The position numbers were made by a program, and so were the translations under genes. Below, one piece after another: positions 14,934 through 17,484 of a stretch of 17,484 nucleotides of DNA. The notes beneath the pieces are model-generated. The model did no database searches, was not told the DNA's origin, and worked only from the letters and a program-made list of their open reading frames with translations. The stretch's first letter is position 1, and each line of letters opens with the position of its first letter. Origin of the DNA: Alphaproteobacteria bacterium (GTDB lineage: Bacteria; Pseudomonadota; Alphaproteobacteria; RS24); the NCBI GenBank assembly GCA_029248825.1, contig JAQWIP010000067.1, positions 1 through 17,484 of the forward strand. Direction: 5' to 3'.

Positions 14934-15913
14934 ACTGGGTTCCTATTTTCTTTTTCAGGCTGGTTTGGCTTTTGGGCTTGCCACATGGCCACGGTTAACG
15001 CTTGCGCGCCAGAGGCTGGCTCCGGCGATAGGCTTTGGGTTTCGCCGACCTGCAATCCGCTTTGGGCGAGCATGGCGCGCATGTCCCCATCGCCAAATCC
15101 AAGTCGACGATGGGCATGGTCGTCGCGCAGGCTTTCCATTTCATGCGGTGCGAAATCGGCAATCAGCACGCAGCCCCCTGGCGCCAAAATACGCGCCGCT
15201 TCATTGAGTGCGCGTTGCGGGTCGTCGAGGAAATGCAGCACTTGGTGCAAAATCACCACGCTGGCGACATTGTCTTCCAGCGGTACATTGGCGCAATCGC
15301 CTTGGCGCACCTGACAGTTTTTCGCGCCCACTTCATCCAGTTTGCTGCGCGCCAGCGTGAGCATATCGGGGCTGACATCAAAGCCGATGGCGCGTTGCGC
15401 CCGATGGCCGAAAATCTCTAACATGCGCCCCGTGCCGGTTCCCAAATCAACCAGCAGCTCCATCTCGCCCGAATGCGCTTGCAGCTGATGCGCGATTTTT
15501 TCTTCCACCGCAGTTTCGGGAATATGACGAGCGCGCAAATCGTCCCAACTGGCGGCATTGGCGGCAAAATAATTCTGCGCCCGTTCGGCGCGGCTTTGGC
15601 GGACTTCGTTAAAACGCTCGCGGTCGCGCAAAATATCATGGTCTTCTTCGGGGATATGACGAATGATTTGCGCCAAAACGCCCGATACAGGCGTGCCTTC
15701 ATGCAGGCGATAAAACACCCAACTGCCCTCGGGATGGCGTTGCACCAGACCCGCATCGGCCAGAAGCTTCAAATGCCGCGAAATGCGCGGCTGGCTTTGC
15801 GACAGCACTTGCGTCAACTCAGAGACGGTCAACTCGCCAAGCGCCAGAATGGCGAGGATGCGAAGCCGTGTCGGTTCTCCCGCGGCACGTAGGGATGTAA
15901 GAAGCTGTTCCAT
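14930..15913 (-). CDS. ArsR-family regulator fused to a SAM-dependent methyltransferase domain
   Basis: Two-domain protein, 327 residues from the ATG at 15913. Residues 1-85 are an ArsR-type winged helix; the recognition region is about 31-56 (SELTQVLSQSQPRISRHLKLL, then the wing WVFYRL at 65-70). The metal-binding ELCVCDL box is absent, so it is not a metal sensor. Residues about 110-310 form a class I methyltransferase fold: VDLGTGTGRML (155-165), FDVSPDML (178-185), then LAPGGCVLIADF. It heads the metF-metH operon and overlaps metF by ATGA. I infer a regulator of methionine and SAM metabolism that binds SAM or SAH; related ArsR regulators of the SAM cycle (SahR, and as I recall SamR) are described in proteobacteria. 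Start choice: the frame is open up to TTG 15949, which is the -35 box itself. ATG 15928 has AAGGA seven bases upstream, while ATG 15913 fits the family's N-terminus and the predicted +1. Confidence 0.85.
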   Translation of the reverse strand: MEQLLTSLRAAGEPTRLRILAILALGELTVSELTQVLSQSQPRISRHLKLLADAGLVQRHPEGSWVFYRLHEGTPVSGVLAQIIRHIPEEDHDILRDRERFNEVRQSRAERAQNYFAANAASWDDLRARHIPETAVEEKIAHQLQAHSGEMELLVDLGTGTGRMLEIFGHRAQRAIGFDVSPDMLTLARSKLDEVGAKNCQVRQGDCANVPLEDNVASVVILHQVLHFLDDPQRALNEAARILAPGGCVLIADFAPHEMESLRDDHAHRRLGFGDGDMRAMLAQSGLQVGETQSLSPEPASGAQALTVAMWQAQKPNQPEKENRNPV

Positions 15914-15919
15914 GCTGAG

Positions 15920-15931
15920 TTTATACATAAA
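15920..15931. promoter_or_regulatory. Second inverted repeat covering the -10 box
   Basis: TTTAT-AC-ATAAA is a perfect inverted repeat with 5-base arms. It spans the -10 box and abuts the first inverted repeat; the two centres are 13 bases apart. It may be a second binding site or a chance result of AT-rich promoter sequence. Confidence 0.35.
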
Positions 15932-15946
15932 CATATCCTTATATGT
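15931..15946. promoter_or_regulatory. Inverted repeat, probable operator overlapping the -35 box
   Basis: On the minus strand ACATAT-AAGG-ATATGT is a perfect inverted repeat with 6-base arms and a 4-base centre. It covers half of the -35 box and much of the spacer of the operon promoter. Its size and AT-richness suit an ArsR-family dimer, and occupancy would block RNA polymerase. The centre AAGG could instead be a Shine-Dalgarno for ATG 15928. Confidence 0.55.
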
Positions 15947-15949
15947 CAA

Positions 15950-16075
15950 GCCTCAAGCCGATTTATCCCGAATAATCTTGCCTACGCCGGCCATAAAGGT
16001 AAAAAAAGCCTCTCCCCTCTTTTCCCGAGCGTCAAATAGGCCTAGCTTCTAGGTATAAAAACGGAGCGAACCCCG
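15950..16075. other. Divergent region between the ArsR-met operon and mlaA
   Basis: For mlaA, TTGCCT (15978-15983) and TAAAAA (16000-16005), 16 bases apart, are a modest promoter candidate. TATAAA at 16054-16059 is a better -10 but has no -35 and would start transcription after the ribosome binding site. CCTAG-CTT-CTAGG (16041-16053) is a small perfect inverted repeat of unknown meaning. GGAG at 16063-16066 is the mlaA ribosome binding site. I see no SAM riboswitch. Confidence 0.35.
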
Positions 16076-16828
16076 ATGATGAAGCGACTTCAAAACCTTT
16101 TCCTTGCCAGCTTACTGGCGTCCAGTCTGGCGGCTTGTGCCAGCTCAAGTTCTGTGCAGGCCGATTTGGATCGAGACCCCTATGAGGGGTTCAATCGCAA
16201 GATGTTTGCCGTTGAGCAGACTTTGGATGCCTATGTGCTGGAGCCGGTGGCCAAGGGCTATCTTTATGTGCCGCAGCCGGTGCGCGGTTCGTTTCGCAAT
16301 TTTTTGAACAATCTCATCTCGCCCGTCACGCTGGCCAATGATTTATTTCAAGGCGAGATGGCGCGCGCCGGCACCACCGCGCTGCGCCTTGGGCTGAACA
16401 CCGTGGTCGGCCTTGGCGGCCTGTTCGACCCCGCCTCGCGGCTGGGGCTGGAGCGCCATGAAGAAGACTTCGGCCAGACTTTGGCCACCTATGGCGTTGC
16501 CCCTGGGCCATATTTATATGTGCCAATGCTGGGCCCCTCGCCGCCGCGCGATTTATTCGGCTGGGGTTTCGACTGGCTATTTGACCCCGTCACTTACTTG
16601 GGCAGCGATATCCTGACCGGCCCGATTTTGCGCTATACGCTAGACGGCGTCGATGCGCGCGCCACCAACCTCGGCATTATCGACGAGATTGAACGCAGCT
16701 CCATCGACTTCTATGCGACGGTGCGCAGCCTGTATCGGCAAAACCGAGACAGCGAAATTAACAATGGGGTGACCAACCTCGACGATTTACCCGACATCGA
16801 CGCGCTCGATGATTTAGACGATTTTTAG
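16076..16828 (+). CDS. mlaA: MlaA (VacJ) outer-membrane lipoprotein
   Basis: Lipoprotein of 250 residues in the Mla system, which removes mislocalised phospholipids from the outer leaflet of the outer membrane. The signal peptide runs to residue 20 and the lipobox SLAAC puts the lipidated Cys at 21. The mature part opens with DPYEGFNRKMFAVEQTLD (34-51), the MlaA hallmark, and continues with FLNNLISPVTLANDLFQG, LGGLFDPAS, EEDFGQTLATYGVAPGPYLYVPMLGPSPPRD and the FDPVTYL segment. The C-terminus is a very acidic tail (DLPDIDALDDLDDF). Two ATGs in a row open the frame; GGAG nine bases upstream favours the first. Its partner mlaC follows after ten bases. The mlaFED transporter genes are not in this window. 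Confidence 0.95.
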   Translation: MMKRLQNLFLASLLASSLAACASSSSVQADLDRDPYEGFNRKMFAVEQTLDAYVLEPVAKGYLYVPQPVRGSFRNFLNNLISPVTLANDLFQGEMARAGTTALRLGLNTVVGLGGLFDPASRLGLERHEEDFGQTLATYGVAPGPYLYVPMLGPSPPRDLFGWGFDWLFDPVTYLGSDILTGPILRYTLDGVDARATNLGIIDEIERSSIDFYATVRSLYRQNRDSEINNGVTNLDDLPDIDALDDLDDF

Positions 16829-16838
16829 GAGCCACCCC

Positions 16839-17462
16839 ATGCGATTGACCTTTCAAAGCCTAGCTGTTTTCGCCCTCTTGCTGATGCCGCTGTCGGCCAC
16901 GGCGCAAACCAACGCTCCCGATTTGAGCAAAGCTCAGGCTTTTGTCACCGAATTGTCGCAGGATGCGATTGTCATTCTATCGGGCGAAACCACGCGCGCC
17001 GGTCGCGAGGCGAGCTTTTCTAAACTGCTCAATGAAAAAGCCAATATGCGCCGCATCGCGCGTTTTACGCTGGGGCAATTCGGCCGCAAAATATCCAAGC
17101 CAGATTTTGAAACCTATCAAGCCCTGCTCAATACCTTCATTGTAAAGGTCTATGCCAATCGTCTGGGCGAATATTCCGATGAAAAAGTGATTGTCGGCAA
17201 AGCCCAGGCGAAAAAGAAAAACGTCATCGTGGAAAGCCGCATTGAGTTTGCCAATGGCCGCGACCCTATCGATGTCGATTGGTGGCTGCGGCTCGAAAAA
17301 GACGGCAGCTTCACCCTGTTTGATGTGCGGGTGTTGGGCGTCTGGATGGCGCAAGAACAGCGCGATAGTTTCGCCTCTGTGCTGAAAAACAACCGTGGCG
17401 ACATCAACGCTTTGCTCGACCATATCCGTAGCAAAATATCCACCGACCCAGAAAACAGCTAA
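16839..17462 (+). CDS. mlaC: MlaC periplasmic phospholipid-binding protein
   Basis: Soluble periplasmic carrier of 207 residues (MlaC/Ttg2D family) that shuttles phospholipid between MlaA in the outer membrane and the MlaFEDB transporter in the inner membrane. A Sec signal peptide is visible (FQSLAVFALLLMPLSATA), with probable cleavage after Ala22. The family core includes ARFTLGQFGRKIS, FIVKVYANRLGEYSDEKV, the IDVDWWLRLEKDG strand pair, VLGVWMAQEQRDSFASVL and INALLDHIRSK. AGGAG lies eight bases before the ATG and ten bases separate it from mlaA, so they form one operon. Only 22 bases remain to the window edge, so further mla genes cannot be excluded. Confidence 0.94.
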   Translation: MRLTFQSLAVFALLLMPLSATAQTNAPDLSKAQAFVTELSQDAIVILSGETTRAGREASFSKLLNEKANMRRIARFTLGQFGRKISKPDFETYQALLNTFIVKVYANRLGEYSDEKVIVGKAQAKKKNVIVESRIEFANGRDPIDVDWWLRLEKDGSFTLFDVRVLGVWMAQEQRDSFASVLKNNRGDINALLDHIRSKISTDPENS

Positions 17463-17484
17463 AACCCAAGCGTTTTTAAGCCCC

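Larger units (their letters stand above)
15920..15949 (-). promoter_or_regulatory. Strong sigma70-type promoter of the ArsR-met operon
   Basis: On the minus strand TTGACA (15949-15944) matches the -35 consensus at 6 of 6. After 18 bases TATAAA (15925-15920) matches the -10 at 5 of 6. Six bases later (CTCAGC) comes the ATG at 15913, so +1 is predicted at that A and the mRNA would be leaderless. No competing promoter of similar quality is visible in the 126 bases upstream. A start at ATG 15928 would lie upstream of this +1 and need another promoter. Confidence 0.65.

Noticed and set aside
15914..15949. N-terminal extension of the ArsR-methyltransferase back to TTG 15949
   Set aside because: The TTG is the first half of a consensus -35 box and has no ribosome binding site. 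Related ArsR-methyltransferase proteins begin close to the LRAAGEPTRLRIL segment.
15911..16075. SAM riboswitch upstream of the met operon
   Set aside because: The predicted transcript has no leader, and I could not find paired conserved elements of SAM-I or SAM-II type in the 126-base divergent region. A covariance-model search would settle it.
17455..17484. Terminator after mlaC
   Set aside because: Only an imperfect AT-rich stem can be drawn, it is not followed by a T-run, and the window ends too soon to judge.
1..17484. Defence system, prophage, insertion sequence or CRISPR content
   Set aside because: All long frames are housekeeping or metabolic genes with consistent codon use. No transposase, integrase, nuclease or regularly spaced repeats were seen.

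Overview
The window looks like chromosomal DNA from an alphaproteobacterium. This is judged from the protein families: a short GluRS with an HVGN signature, a class II DAHP synthase, an ArsR-methyltransferase fusion in front of metF-metH, an adjacent rpiA-gor pair, and mlaA-mlaC. The DNA is moderately GC-rich and almost wholly coding. No gene-free stretch exceeds about 140 bases. I see no mobile element, CRISPR array, tRNA or rRNA. Genus-level placement is not possible from sequence reading alone.

Layout. (1) Positions 1-3233, minus strand: nadE, gltX and the 5' end of cimA, running out of the left edge, spaced 19-21 bases apart. They supply NAD, Glu-tRNA and (R)-citramalate for isoleucine synthesis. 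(2) Positions 3372-5184, plus strand: a two-gene unit with one base between its genes, encoding an enoyl-CoA hydratase-family protein and a CurA-type NADPH enone reductase. A possible terminator hairpin follows. (3) Positions 5297-6631, plus strand: class II DAHP synthase alone, with a likely intrinsic terminator lying inside the 3' end of the convergent gene. (4) Positions 15913 down to 6636, minus strand: seven genes packed as one operon. They are the ArsR-methyltransferase fusion, metF, metH, a DjlA-like TerB/J-domain protein, rpiA, gor and a DUF374 lysophospholipid acyltransferase. Three junctions are ATGA overlaps, one gap is 3 bases, one is 23, and the last two genes abut. (5) Positions 16076-17462, plus strand: mlaA and mlaC, for retrograde outer-membrane phospholipid transport.

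The most interesting place is the divergent control region at about 15911-16075. On the minus strand it carries a very good sigma70-type promoter (TTGACA, 18 bases, TATAAA). The promoter is overlaid by two adjacent perfect inverted repeats and sits exactly where transcription would begin at the ATG of the ArsR-methyltransferase gene. The product has an ArsR winged helix joined to a SAM-binding fold and heads the operon for methionine regeneration. The simplest reading is a one-component regulator that senses SAM or SAH and represses its own promoter. The rest of the operon adds the pentose phosphate enzyme RpiA and NADPH-dependent glutathione reductase, so the methyl cycle and thiol redox balance may be co-expressed.

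Other points are Ser in place of the catalytic Arg in the CimA DTTLRDG motif, loss of both catalytic glutamates in the hydratase-family protein, and a non-ATG start for the DUF374 gene.
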